The position numbers and the translations under genes are program-made. From Acinetobacter sp. ANC 4204 (GTDB taxonomy: Bacteria; Pseudomonadota; Gammaproteobacteria; Pseudomonadales; Moraxellaceae): a stretch of 64,000 nt of DNA. Of this stretch, positions 29,617-37,785 are shown piece after piece (within the stretch, counting starts at the first letter, position 1; each line of letters begins with the position of its first letter). Location: NCBI RefSeq assembly GCF_002135205.1, contig NZ_NEFZ01000002.1:310001-374000 (forward strand). The letters are read 5' to 3'. The notes under the pieces were generated by a model. It saw only the letters and a list, made by a program, of their open reading frames with translations. It did not search any database and was not told the origin of the DNA.

Positions 29617-30300
29617 CTAGCAGCGACTACTCGCAGTACCTGAACAGTTATAGCTAAAGATTTTTAGATTTCCATCTAGGTGCAAATTCCCATGTACATT
29701 GAGCCCCATAAACCCTTGCTCTTGGCCTTTGTCGAAGTTGGGTACTGATTTGGTCGTGCCATAGCCATTGTAGGTTGCGGTATTAAAATAGCCCTGATCA
29801 CCACTTTCAACTGAAAGACTAGCAAAGCCCAAATTACGGATTTTTAATGGTTTATCATCAAAAAACTTGAGTAGCATCGCAGTTTGTGGTTTTCCATCTC
29901 TATTCAGAAGTGTAGTCCCTTCCAGTGAAAATTTATCAATTTGCATCGTCCCTTGAAATTGCTTAAATACCAGCCATTTTTGCTGCCCATTTTCTTTATG
30001 ATTATTTGGGGAAATCGCTATACGGCAGAGTTCTAATAAAGCACAGTCTTGGTTTGCTCGCATTTGATAATATGCTTCAGTCACAATTGCTCGCCCATTC
30101 GCATCAACTCCATTAGTCTTAGAGATAGAATTAAGACTCATGTCATTGGCATATTGATGGTTAATCGAGAGTGTTAAGCTTAAATCCGCCCCTCCCTGAC
30201 CAGTAACACCCACCAATTCAGTATTATCCAGGTCAACCAAGCCAGCTTGAGATAACATCGGACTAGAGATCAACATGGCTATACATATTTTTTTAATCAT
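29617..30300 (-). CDS. Exported protein, DUF6160/Fil-like (cluster gene 2)
   Basis: Smallest member of the cluster, 227 aa. Signal peptide MIKKICIAMLISSPMLSQA, then GLVDLDNTELVGVTGQGGADLSL, again the shared motif; here GQGG follows it. The body contains FSLEGTTLLNRDGKP and MGLNVHGNLHLDGNLKIFSYN, beta-rich repeats of 'L-x-G-x-L' type. It ends CSGTASSRC with a C-terminal cysteine, similar to gene 4. It sits 9 bp downstream of cluster gene 1 and 26 bp upstream of gene 3, so co-transcription is almost certain. Confidence 0.58.
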   Translation of the reverse strand: MIKKICIAMLISSPMLSQAGLVDLDNTELVGVTGQGGADLSLTLSINHQYANDMSLNSISKTNGVDANGRAIVTEAYYQMRANQDCALLELCRIAISPNNHKENGQQKWLVFKQFQGTMQIDKFSLEGTTLLNRDGKPQTAMLLKFFDDKPLKIRNLGFASLSVESGDQGYFNTATYNGYGTTKSVPNFDKGQEQGFMGLNVHGNLHLDGNLKIFSYNCSGTASSRC

Positions 30301-30309
30301 GTCAGTCCC

Positions 30310-31752
30310 CTACAAACCTGTGGTCTTAATTTTAAAATGCTGAATCAACACACCATCAATAGCCACAGAACCCAAGTTCACAGGTGTTGCTGTTCCTGTT
30401 CCACGAAATACCACACCTGTAGAATTGGTCGCTGTATTGGCTTTTAAGGTGTTGCTGGTTGGATCACGTGTCACGCTACCGATTGAAATACTGCTGTGTG
30501 TTGCATTATTCCCTTGATAATTGACAGCTGTAGACCCTGCACCTGTTTGTACGATATTTGAACCACAATACGCTACATTACAAGTTGAGCCTTTATATTC
30601 AGTACTGGTTCCACCTTCCACATCTGGATAATAGGTATAAATCTGTTTATATATCTCTGGAACTTTGGGTATACGGGTAACTTCAAGAATAATATTTCGC
30701 CCTTCAGAACCAACAACAAAAGGTTGGTACATATTCCCCAAAACCAAATTAATGTTAGGACTGTATAAATAAAGCCCCTCACTCGCATCAAAGATAGGAG
30801 CCAGTGAACGATCTAAAGCAGGAGTAACAGCAGTACCATCATTGGTTGTAGCTGTGCTGATTCGAAATGCTTTGGAGTTTAACAACGATTTATTCGCATC
30901 GGTATTTGCATAAACCAGCCCTGATGGATCATCATTCGTATTAATCCGAAGTAAGCTCGCCATCCCAAAAGTCTTGTTTTGTTGATCTAAGGCAGATGCT
31001 TGTGTCTGAAATAAACGTATTTGTGAACCATTTAGACTTAACCCATTGGCAACCGCTTGCAAACGAATGCGTTGGTCTACCCTCAAATCAGGATCAGCTG
31101 CCGCATTTGTTGTCGTTGGCGCACCAGTAATCGGATCGACTTTATTTTGAGAATTCCAACTCCGAGAAAAGGCATCTAACCATAAGCCTAATTTAATATT
31201 GTTATCTGTTTCACTGGCCAAAACTGTCGCCAAAGGGGCCTCTAGCCCCAGAAAACTCACATCAGCACTTGCATTTGACTGTTGAAATTGTTTAATGCCC
31301 GTAGCAGTTCCTGCACGAAATAACCAAGGGTTAACGTCACTTCCCCATGTGAAGCCCTGATTGCTAAAACGACTGTTGGCATTATTATCAGATTTTGAAA
31401 GAGCTAAACCATAAATGAAAATATCAGCCTTGGTTCGCTTCGTGGTCAGATCATCGGCATTTGTATACTTAGAATAATTTTCACCGATCGGAATAATCCG
31501 AATAAAGCCTGTATCATACTGTTGTGGATTAGCAACGCCTCGATTGTAACTCGAGGCTGTCGACATATCATTAGGTCCCTGAAAGACCATTTTAAAATTT
31601 TCAGGAAGTAATGCAATGCCCTCACCTGTAGTATCCGCTAGATGTTCATCTGAGAGTGACTCAAGCGCAAAAGTAGACTGCGTCAACATAAGTCCGACAA
31701 GACTAGCTAAACAGGATTTTTTAAGCCCTGTAGAATAAATACGATTCGTCAT
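30310..31752 (-). CDS. Exported protein, DUF6160/Fil-like (cluster gene 1)
   Basis: First gene of the cluster, 480 aa from the ATG at 31752, which follows AAGGAT at a spacing of about 10; the frame is open upstream to 31800 but has no better start. The signal peptide ends at TQSTFA, followed by LESLSDEHLADTTGEGIALLPENF. One short cysteine loop, CNVAYC, is present. The body is Asn/Thr/Ala-rich with predicted beta structure. The 'GEGIALLPENFKMVFQGP' region looks like a family-specific core, which I associate with Acinetobacter proteins of unknown function. Likely periplasmic or surface-located. Confidence 0.58.
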   Translation of the reverse strand: MTNRIYSTGLKKSCLASLVGLMLTQSTFALESLSDEHLADTTGEGIALLPENFKMVFQGPNDMSTASSYNRGVANPQQYDTGFIRIIPIGENYSKYTNADDLTTKRTKADIFIYGLALSKSDNNANSRFSNQGFTWGSDVNPWLFRAGTATGIKQFQQSNASADVSFLGLEAPLATVLASETDNNIKLGLWLDAFSRSWNSQNKVDPITGAPTTTNAAADPDLRVDQRIRLQAVANGLSLNGSQIRLFQTQASALDQQNKTFGMASLLRINTNDDPSGLVYANTDANKSLLNSKAFRISTATTNDGTAVTPALDRSLAPIFDASEGLYLYSPNINLVLGNMYQPFVVGSEGRNIILEVTRIPKVPEIYKQIYTYYPDVEGGTSTEYKGSTCNVAYCGSNIVQTGAGSTAVNYQGNNATHSSISIGSVTRDPTSNTLKANTATNSTGVVFRGTGTATPVNLGSVAIDGVLIQHFKIKTTGL

Positions 31753-31946
31753 CTCGACCATCCTTATTATTTGATGCTCCGCATCTTTTATGTACTGCAT
31801 CCTTTGCTTGGCATTCTACTTTGCGCACTATAATTTTTATTTGCGTCAACCAAAGCACCTTAAATTCTTAATTTATTATGCTGAAACTCACACTAAATGC
31901 AAAACCAACTGTCCGATAATATTTATTTTCCGATGAATGAATTGAC

Positions 31947-31975
31947 ATAAAAAAAGCGGATCAATGATCCGCTTT
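31947..31975 (-). terminator. Terminator of dcd
   Basis: Stem AAAGCGGATC / GATCCGCTTT with loop AAT; on the minus strand it is followed by a run of T, 17 bp after the dcd stop. Confidence 0.85.
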
Positions 31976-31991
31976 CTTATATATCAAAAAC

Positions 31992-32561
31992 TTAGGTCTT
32001 CGGCAAAGTCACACCTGTTTGCCCTTGGTACTTACCACCACGGTCTTTATACGACGTTTCACACACTTCGTCAGATTCGAAGAACAACATCTGTGCAACA
32101 CCCTCACCCGCGTATATACGTGCAGGTAGATTCGTCGTGTTCGAGAACTCTAAAGTAACATGACCTTCCCACTCAGGCTCAAGCGGTGTCACGTTTACGA
32201 TAATACCGCAACGTGCATAGGTTGATTTACCCAAACACACGGTCAACACATTGCGTGGAATACGGAAATACTCAACGGTACGTGCTAAAGCAAATGAGTT
32301 CGGTGGAATAATACAAACATCAGCTTCAATGTCGATAAAACTTTTATCATCAAAGTTTTTTGGATCTACAATTGCCGAGTGAACATTGGTAAAAACTTTA
32401 AATTCACGTGCACAACGAACATCATAACCATAGCTTGATACGCCATAAGAAATGAGTTTTTGACCATTTTCATCTAAACGAACTTGGTTTTCTGCATACG
32501 GTTCGATCATGCCGTGTTTTTCGCTCATTTCGCGAATCCAACGATCAGACTTAATAGCCAT
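31992..32561 (-). CDS. dcd: dCTP deaminase
   Basis: Homotrimeric enzyme of 189 aa converting dCTP to dUTP for dTTP synthesis. The family core is present: [46 protein letters not shown] with the catalytic region, [20 protein letters not shown] (catalytic Glu), and [19 protein letters not shown]. The length is that of the monofunctional Gram-negative enzyme. Single gene with its own terminator, between the exported cluster and a LysE exporter. Confidence 0.96.
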   Translation of the reverse strand: MAIKSDRWIREMSEKHGMIEPYAENQVRLDENGQKLISYGVSSYGYDVRCAREFKVFTNVHSAIVDPKNFDDKSFIDIEADVCIIPPNSFALARTVEYFRIPRNVLTVCLGKSTYARCGIIVNVTPLEPEWEGHVTLEFSNTTNLPARIYAGEGVAQMLFFESDEVCETSYKDRGGKYQGQTGVTLPKT

Positions 32562-32674
32562 TTATTCTTTCCAAAAATCTTAATTTCAATAATTGCGTTG
32601 TACTTTAACTGAAATCGCTTTCAATGAAAATAAGCACATCTATGTTCGCAAAGTTTCTGTCTTTAATCTTCAAA

Positions 32675-33274
32675 TTAGAGGCTTAAAATCGCAGAATATC
32701 CCAATGGAATTGAAAAGGTCATCAATACAATCGACGCAGTTTTTTGCAAGTTGCATTGGTTCAGCCAACGAATTTTATTGGTTGCTAAAATTGAGCCAAT
32801 AAATGTCCAAAAAAAGGCAATCGGTATAATCAAAATCAAAAAAATCGACATGTGCGACAAATAATAATCCATATTTGTCCAAGCAATGGTTGGAAAAATA
32901 GCTGAAGCAAATAATAAGGCTTTCGGGTTAAGCAAAGTTGCGCAAAAAAGCTCTCGTGCACGAATGGTTGGCTGATTAAAGCTAACCTCGACATCGGCTG
33001 TACGCCATAATTTGATGGCCAAATAGATAATATAGCTCGCACTAAACAGCTTTAAAATAGTGGGTAACAATGGTAAGTGTGTAGACACTTTTCCAATGAG
33101 AAAACCCCATGCTGTGATTGAGATGAGATAGCCAAAAGCTTCTGCAGGAATAAGCCGCAATGACTTACGGATACCCACTTGAATGCCAGATGAAGCAAGT
33201 AAGGTATTGGTCGGTCCTGGGGTCAAAAGAATGGTTATGACTAAACCAATAAAAAACCAAGTGATCATATTCAC
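32675..33274 (-). CDS. LysE/RhtB family exporter
   Basis: Inner-membrane protein of 199 aa with about six hydrophobic helices and the LysE-family N-terminal motif (LLTPGPTNTLLASSGIQVGIRKSL), which carries the conserved PGP and the glycine-rich loop. The second half has RELFCATLLNPKALLFASAIFPT, matching the family's 'NPK' motif. Members export amino acids or related small molecules; the substrate cannot be told. The start could be the ATG at 33274 or the one at 33268. It is flanked upstream by a degraded region. Confidence 0.8.
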   Translation of the reverse strand: MNMITWFFIGLVITILLTPGPTNTLLASSGIQVGIRKSLRLIPAEAFGYLISITAWGFLIGKVSTHLPLLPTILKLFSASYIIYLAIKLWRTADVEVSFNQPTIRARELFCATLLNPKALLFASAIFPTIAWTNMDYYLSHMSIFLILIIPIAFFWTFIGSILATNKIRWLNQCNLQKTASIVLMTFSIPLGYSAILSL

Positions 33275-33964
33275 AGACCCACAGATGTATTCTTATAAGA
33301 TTAATAAGTCCCCTCAATGAAAGCAATCGAATTTAGTGAACCGAGATAACACTTTTTTTAATTTTTATTCAACAATTAGCACAAATGAGACCTAAAACCT
33401 TTAACAAATCTAGCTTTCATAAATATGAAGTTATAGATTTTATTCTTATTTTGAATCAATGGTTTTATAAATCAAATGGACATGACTAATGAAAAAAAAC
33501 TATTCAAATGATTTTTAATCAATTACTTTTTAAATAATGCGTATTTTTATTCATCAATCTGATCACGTGAAGTCAAGGATAAAAGAGCCAAGTGAATGGC
33601 GTTGAAGATAATAAAACGAGGAAATTGTATAAAAGACAAACTCAGCTCATGCTATTCTCGACCGTCCTTATAAGTCTCGAAACACGTTCAAAAACAATAA
33701 AATCATCCCAGTACGTTCCACTACAACAGAAGTCAGTGCTCAAGCTTCGAGCAAATTACAAAACAAATTAGTCAACATCGCGACAGGTGGTGCATCTGCT
33801 CTATGTAATGTAATTAACATCAACTTGTTGTTTGAAATTTATAATAAAACTTATACTTTATATCCAAACTATGGGCAAATCTTGACATCAAAACCTCAGG
33901 CATAAAACCTTGACGGTTTAAAAGGGATATACCTTACAGTGGGCACATAACACTCTAGAGGTGA

Positions 33965-34198
33965 CACGTCCAGACACATGAGTTTATATTCCCTGTATGG
34001 ACCACGATTGTGAGTATTGTCTTTATCTCTGTGGTCGGTATTTTAGCGCTGGGGGTTACAGTTGAAAGTTCCTTTAAAATTGGTTTGAACTGGTTTTAGC
34101 GGATGTTCTTAGGTGCAGGTGCTTTATGTATGATTATCCCTGAAACTGTGACTGATATTATTGGGATTTTGATGGTGACTAGCATTAATATTTTGTAA
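33965..34198 (+). pseudogene. Remnant of a TRAP-type permease C-terminus
   Basis: Translating this frame gives FIFPVWTTIVSIVFISVVG, then two hydrophobic helices and, after an in-frame TAG at 34097-34099, RMFLGAGALCMIIPETVTDI and a final hydrophobic stretch ending at TAA 34196. The arrangement of a long helix, a basic turn and the 'P-x-x-x-T-D-x-x-G' helix recalls the extreme C-terminus of TRAP 4TM/12TM fusion permeases. The stop codon, the loss of the first more than 90% of the gene and an apparent frame change near 33975 (TLEVTRPDT lies in another frame) mark it as a decayed fragment. Family assignment is tentative. Confidence 0.4.
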
Positions 34199-34231
34199 GC
34201 CAAAAAACAAAATCAGCCCTATTCACTATCC

Positions 34232-34273
34232 TAAAAAGCAAAAAAGCCCAACTCATCAGGTTGGGCTTTTTTT
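34232..34273 (-). terminator. Terminator of mrp
   Basis: Stem AAGCCCAAC / GTTGGGCTT with loop TCATCAG, bordered by A and T runs; it lies 14 bp after the mrp stop codon on the minus strand. Confidence 0.85.
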
Positions 34274-34286
34274 ATTGAGGCTTAAT

Positions 34287-35564
34287 TTAAAAAATACGGG
34301 TTTGGTCTTTTTCAGCTTTCGGCAATGCTGCTACAATTTTTTCAGCAATTTGCATATAGCTGTCTGCTGCACTGTCTTCAACTAGAACCGAAGGCTTCCC
34401 TGCATCTGCATTTTCACGGATTTGTACATTTAAAGGCAAACGTCCCAAAAGCGGAATAGCATATTGCTCAGACAGTTTATCACCGCCACCCGTACCAAAA
34501 ATTTGCTCTTCAAATCCACAATTTGAGCAAATATGGGTCGACATATTTTCCACTACACCCATGACTGGTATGTGTACGCGGTTAAATAATTCAATGCCTT
34601 TGGTGGCATCCATAAGTGCCACGTTTTGAGGTGTAGTCACAATCACTGCACATGTCACAGGAATACGCTGCGCAAGGGTCAACTGAATATCACCTGTACC
34701 CGGTGGCATATCAATCATTAAGACATCTAAGTCAGGCCATAAGGTTTGATTGAACAGTTGCATCAATGCCCCTGTCGCTTTTGGCCCACGCCAAGCCACA
34801 GGAGTATTATGATCACCTGTTAAATGCCCAATTGATAACACTGCTAAACCATAGGCATCTAAGGGTACAAAGTTTTCCGCTTCAATCATCGGCGTTTTGC
34901 CCGCATTGCCCAACATGGTCGGAATACTCGGACCATAAATATCAGCATCTAAGACCCCCACTTTTAAGCCTAGCTTTTGCAAAGCAAGTGCAAGGTTTAC
35001 GGTGGTGGTCGATTTACCTACGCCCCCCTTGCCTGAGGATACCAAAATCACATTTTGAATACGCGGATGCTTCGGCACATCACGTTGTTGTGGCGCTGCT
35101 TTTTGAATGGGTGGATTGTTTGGATCAGCTTCAACCGATGGTGCCGTGGCTTCGGTTGTTGAACCTGAAGCATCAATCACAGGCGGTAAATTGCTTTTCG
35201 GCACAGCCTCTTTTGCTTGGCTTGAACAGCTCTCACCTTCAGCGTGTTGATGTCCGCAGCCACCAGATTTTTCTTTATGTCCAGTTTTTTGCTGAATCAC
35301 ATGCATATTTAATTCTTTGATACCACACGCTTCAAGTGCAACTGCCAAATCATCATGGATCTGCTGTAAATCATCTGCTTCAGCAGGAAAAGTATTCAGG
35401 GTAATTTGCAGGATATTACCTTGCACATTCACTTGAGTAATGCGGTCTTTTAAAGCATTGTTTGAATTGGGCAAGATATAGTTTTGCAGCACTGTTTGGA
35501 TTTCTTCTTCCTTTACCTCCTGCGCAGGAGAAAAAACAGATTTAAGAGAAGAAAGCCACGACAT
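34287..35564 (-). CDS. mrp: Mrp/ApbC iron-sulfur cluster carrier ATPase
   Basis: P-loop ATPase of 425 aa that binds and transfers Fe-S clusters. It has an N-terminal MIP18-like domain (about residues 1-95), then the deviant Walker A VSSGKGGVGKSTTT (about 175-188), Walker A' DADIYGPSIPTMLG, DMPPGTGDIQLTLAQ and the CSNC cluster-ligand pair (about 345). Unusually, residues about 100-125 form a Cys/His-rich insert (GHKEKSGGCGHQHAEGESC) followed by a Pro/Ala-rich linker to the ATPase domain; E. coli Mrp lacks it. It may bind metal or a cluster. Transcribed alone, divergent from the gene at 35880. Confidence 0.92.
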   Translation of the reverse strand: MSWLSSLKSVFSPAQEVKEEEIQTVLQNYILPNSNNALKDRITQVNVQGNILQITLNTFPAEADDLQQIHDDLAVALEACGIKELNMHVIQQKTGHKEKSGGCGHQHAEGESCSSQAKEAVPKSNLPPVIDASGSTTEATAPSVEADPNNPPIQKAAPQQRDVPKHPRIQNVILVSSGKGGVGKSTTTVNLALALQKLGLKVGVLDADIYGPSIPTMLGNAGKTPMIEAENFVPLDAYGLAVLSIGHLTGDHNTPVAWRGPKATGALMQLFNQTLWPDLDVLMIDMPPGTGDIQLTLAQRIPVTCAVIVTTPQNVALMDATKGIELFNRVHIPVMGVVENMSTHICSNCGFEEQIFGTGGGDKLSEQYAIPLLGRLPLNVQIRENADAGKPSVLVEDSAADSYMQIAEKIVAALPKAEKDQTRIF

Positions 35565-35879
35565 ATATTTGCTCCAAATTCGAGTTCACAGCTGAGTGCT
35601 ATAGTTTAACCACAAAACTTAGAGAGGTTAAGTTAAGTCTTCATAGAATATGCCATGAAAACCGATATTCCTACCAAATCAGTTGGTTTTTTTTATTAGT
35701 AATCCTGTCAAACGCTAATATTTAGCTCTAGAACATTCAAAGTGAAATCAGTGAATTGTTTCAAACTTGAACGTAAAGAATTGTAATTTTTGACTCATCT
35801 CACCATTTAAGGTGATGTTTTTGCATAGCAAAATACCTATATTCTGTTGGTCTATAATGAAGCTATATGGAGAAAAACA
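35565..35879. other. Intergene between mrp and the small secreted protein
   Basis: 315 bp with a weak hairpin (ACCAA / TTGGT followed by eight T, 35673-35694) and a TATAAT at 35853-35858 that probably serves the plus-strand gene; no good -35 is seen. Nothing else recognised. Confidence 0.45.
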
Positions 35880-36209
35880 ATGAAATGGGGGATCGCGTTT
35901 ATTTGCGCTTATTTGCTGTCGGGCCTAAGTTTTGCCGATACATCAACCAACTCGTTTAGGACTCCTACGGGTCAAACCGTGACCATAGGTGACCAAGTTC
36001 AGGACATGCAGAAAAAAATCAACTTGTCACCGACTTCAATGGTATCTAAACCGCTAGGCACTGCTCCCGACAGCCCTATGGAAACAGTATATATCTATGA
36101 AATACAAAACTTTCGCTATACCATTCGTACCGTGAATAACCAAATTCAAAGTATTACATGGTTTAATTTAGACACAGACCCTGCATCATATACACAGTCT
36201 GTGCAGTAA
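35880..36209 (+). CDS. Small secreted protein of unknown function
   Basis: Protein of 109 aa starting at the ATG at 35880, which has GGAGA 6 bases upstream; the open frame upstream from a TTG at 35847 is not used. A signal peptide is clear (MKWGIAFICAYLLSGLSFA, cleavage before DTSTN). The mature part has RTPTGQTVTIGDQVQDMQKKI, then ETVYIYEIQNFRYTIRTVNNQIQSITW, resembling a periplasmic beta-alpha fold of the BamE/SmpA-like kind in which 'G' and short strands alternate. I do not recognise the family with certainty. Confidence 0.55.
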   Translation: MKWGIAFICAYLLSGLSFADTSTNSFRTPTGQTVTIGDQVQDMQKKINLSPTSMVSKPLGTAPDSPMETVYIYEIQNFRYTIRTVNNQIQSITWFNLDTDPASYTQSVQ

Positions 36210-36244
36210 CATTTAGGTTATAACAGTCGGCTAGCTAGTTAACA

Positions 36245-36709
36245 TTAAGCTTGGTCGTCTTTTTTAAACTTTTGCAGTGTTTCTGTGGCTTTCTTTTTCA
36301 ATTCGTCAAACTTTTCAGTGGCTTGCACCTTAAACTCTTCCAGTTTAATTTCAGCCTCATGCTTTAACTCTGTAGCTTTAAGTTTAGCCTCATCCAGTTT
36401 ATGTCCTGCTTCAACTTTAAAATGATCCAATTTCTCCTGCGCGACTTGTTTCGCATGCTCAGCTTTGGCTTGTGCAGACTCCAACTTTTGCTCAAAGGCG
36501 GCATTAGCTTCAGCTTTACTTTCTTCTACATTCTCTTTTAAGTCAGTCAGTTGCTTTTCAGCATCAAGCTTGGCTTCAGTGGCCTGATGCTTAACATCTT
36601 CCAGCACTTTCTCACCTTCAAGTTTTGCCGCTTCAGCTTTTAACTTTAAGTCTTCACTCAGTTCAGTCGCTTTGGTTTTTAAATCATCGAGTTTATTATC
36701 ATTCGTCAT
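36245..36709 (-). CDS. LEA-like 11-mer repeat protein (hydrophilin)
   Basis: Protein of 154 aa made almost wholly of charged amphipathic helix with an 11-residue period, clearest at residues about 105-148 (KLDEAKLKATE, LKHEAEIKLEE, FKVQATEKFDE, LKKKATETLQK). There is no Cys, Trp or Pro and no signal peptide. This resembles group 3 LEA proteins. Hydrophilins of this kind (DtpA, DtpB) have been reported to promote desiccation tolerance in Acinetobacter baumannii; equivalence is not shown here. The ATG at 36709 has AGAGGG about 7 bases upstream. Single gene. Confidence 0.65.
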   Translation of the reverse strand: MTNDNKLDDLKTKATELSEDLKLKAEAAKLEGEKVLEDVKHQATEAKLDAEKQLTDLKENVEESKAEANAAFEQKLESAQAKAEHAKQVAQEKLDHFKVEAGHKLDEAKLKATELKHEAEIKLEEFKVQATEKFDELKKKATETLQKFKKDDQA

Positions 36710-36858
36710 GTCACAGCCCTCTTTCGTATTTAAAATTTTGCTTAACTCAGAGTTATACCTTGCTTTTTAAGTGCTGACGCCATTTGCATCATTTAGAAAC
36801 AATAGATGTACAGGATGCATCAATTTTAGATCCATCCTATACTTTTATACGGAACAAA

Positions 36859-37659
36859 CTAACGCTTTAAAGTACTGATAAAACTGATTACTGCAAACAG
36901 CCAAATAAACAAAATGAAACTGCGTGCTTGAGTGAAATGAGTCACGTCTGCGCCATGCACCATATTATGACGGCTGGCAGTAACACTTGAACTCGCATCC
37001 ATTTTCAATGCTTCAAGGCTCAGGAAATACGGATTGATTTCACTGGCAATTTTAACTTTATGCCATAAGCTTTTGACTTCATGACCTTTCAAGCCCGGCA
37101 CAATTTTATAGACATCGACAAACTTGGTTTGATTTTGCTGTAAATAACCATGCTCAACTAAGGCATCCGTCAAAATCCCTTCAATTTGACCATAAAGAAC
37201 CGTAATACAACCTGCATAACACTGCTGTTGATACAGCTTTAAAGTTTCTTCAATCACGCTGCGGCGTTGGGCTTGGAATGCCCCCAACTCCATTGCATCA
37301 TAAGCTTCAAGCAAAGTCGTTTGGAAATAGTCCGTTTGAATTAAATCGGGCAATTGAAACTCAGTCATATCCGCTTCTTTTTCATTGGCCATTTGCCAGA
37401 AAAACAACAGATTGAGCACGTCATTGGCGATTGGTTCATCACTTTCATACTCAAGTTGATCGACCATGATTGCAAAGTATGAATCTTCAGACTCGAGCTG
37501 ACGGAGTGACTCAACCAATTGTGCATGTGGTCGACTGCCCATTGAGGCAAGGTAGTGTTCAGCTTGTTGTAAAAGTTGATTGCCCAGTAGTTTAGTCGCT
37601 TGTGGATTTTGCGGAATTCGGGTCACGGCTTGGTCGAAATCAAAATCATCGTCAATCAT
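36859..37659 (-). CDS. HEPN-like protein with C-terminal hydrophobic helix
   Basis: Protein of 266 aa (ATG at 37659; an ATG at 37668 is also open). Acidic N-terminus, then alpha-helical throughout. Near residues 145-172 the pattern QQQCYAGCITVLYGQIEGIL resembles the first HEPN helix. Near 230-236 SRHNMVHGAD gives Arg-x4-His followed by Gly, the catalytic-type motif of HEPN RNases. A hydrophobic helix closes the protein (FILFIWLFAVISFIS). HEPN membership is my inference from these two motifs. If correct it may be an RNase or a toxin-like protein, but no antitoxin partner is adjacent. Confidence 0.45.
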   Translation of the reverse strand: MIDDDFDFDQAVTRIPQNPQATKLLGNQLLQQAEHYLASMGSRPHAQLVESLRQLESEDSYFAIMVDQLEYESDEPIANDVLNLLFFWQMANEKEADMTEFQLPDLIQTDYFQTTLLEAYDAMELGAFQAQRRSVIEETLKLYQQQCYAGCITVLYGQIEGILTDALVEHGYLQQNQTKFVDVYKIVPGLKGHEVKSLWHKVKIASEINPYFLSLEALKMDASSSVTASRHNMVHGADVTHFTQARSFILFIWLFAVISFISTLKR

Positions 37660-37785
37660 GGACGGCATACTCTTAAAAACGGGCTGAATCCACGTATTAT
37701 CGCTGTTATTAGCGCATGAATATAGAGAAAATACACATTAGTTTTAAGCTGCATAATTTGAGTTTTTAACAATCCATTCAATATG

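Larger units (their letters stand above)
33275..34286. other. Degraded region between the LysE exporter and mrp
   Basis: About 1 kb with no intact gene. An open stretch without a start codon (33633-33905, ending SKPQA) and the TRAP-permease-like tail further on look like gene remains. The first 350 bp are very A/T rich and without features I can name. Confidence 0.55.

Noticed and set aside
33633..33905. Open frame ending in SKPQA upstream of the TRAP-like tail
   Set aside because: No start codon in the open stretch and no recognised family; kept only as part of the degraded region.
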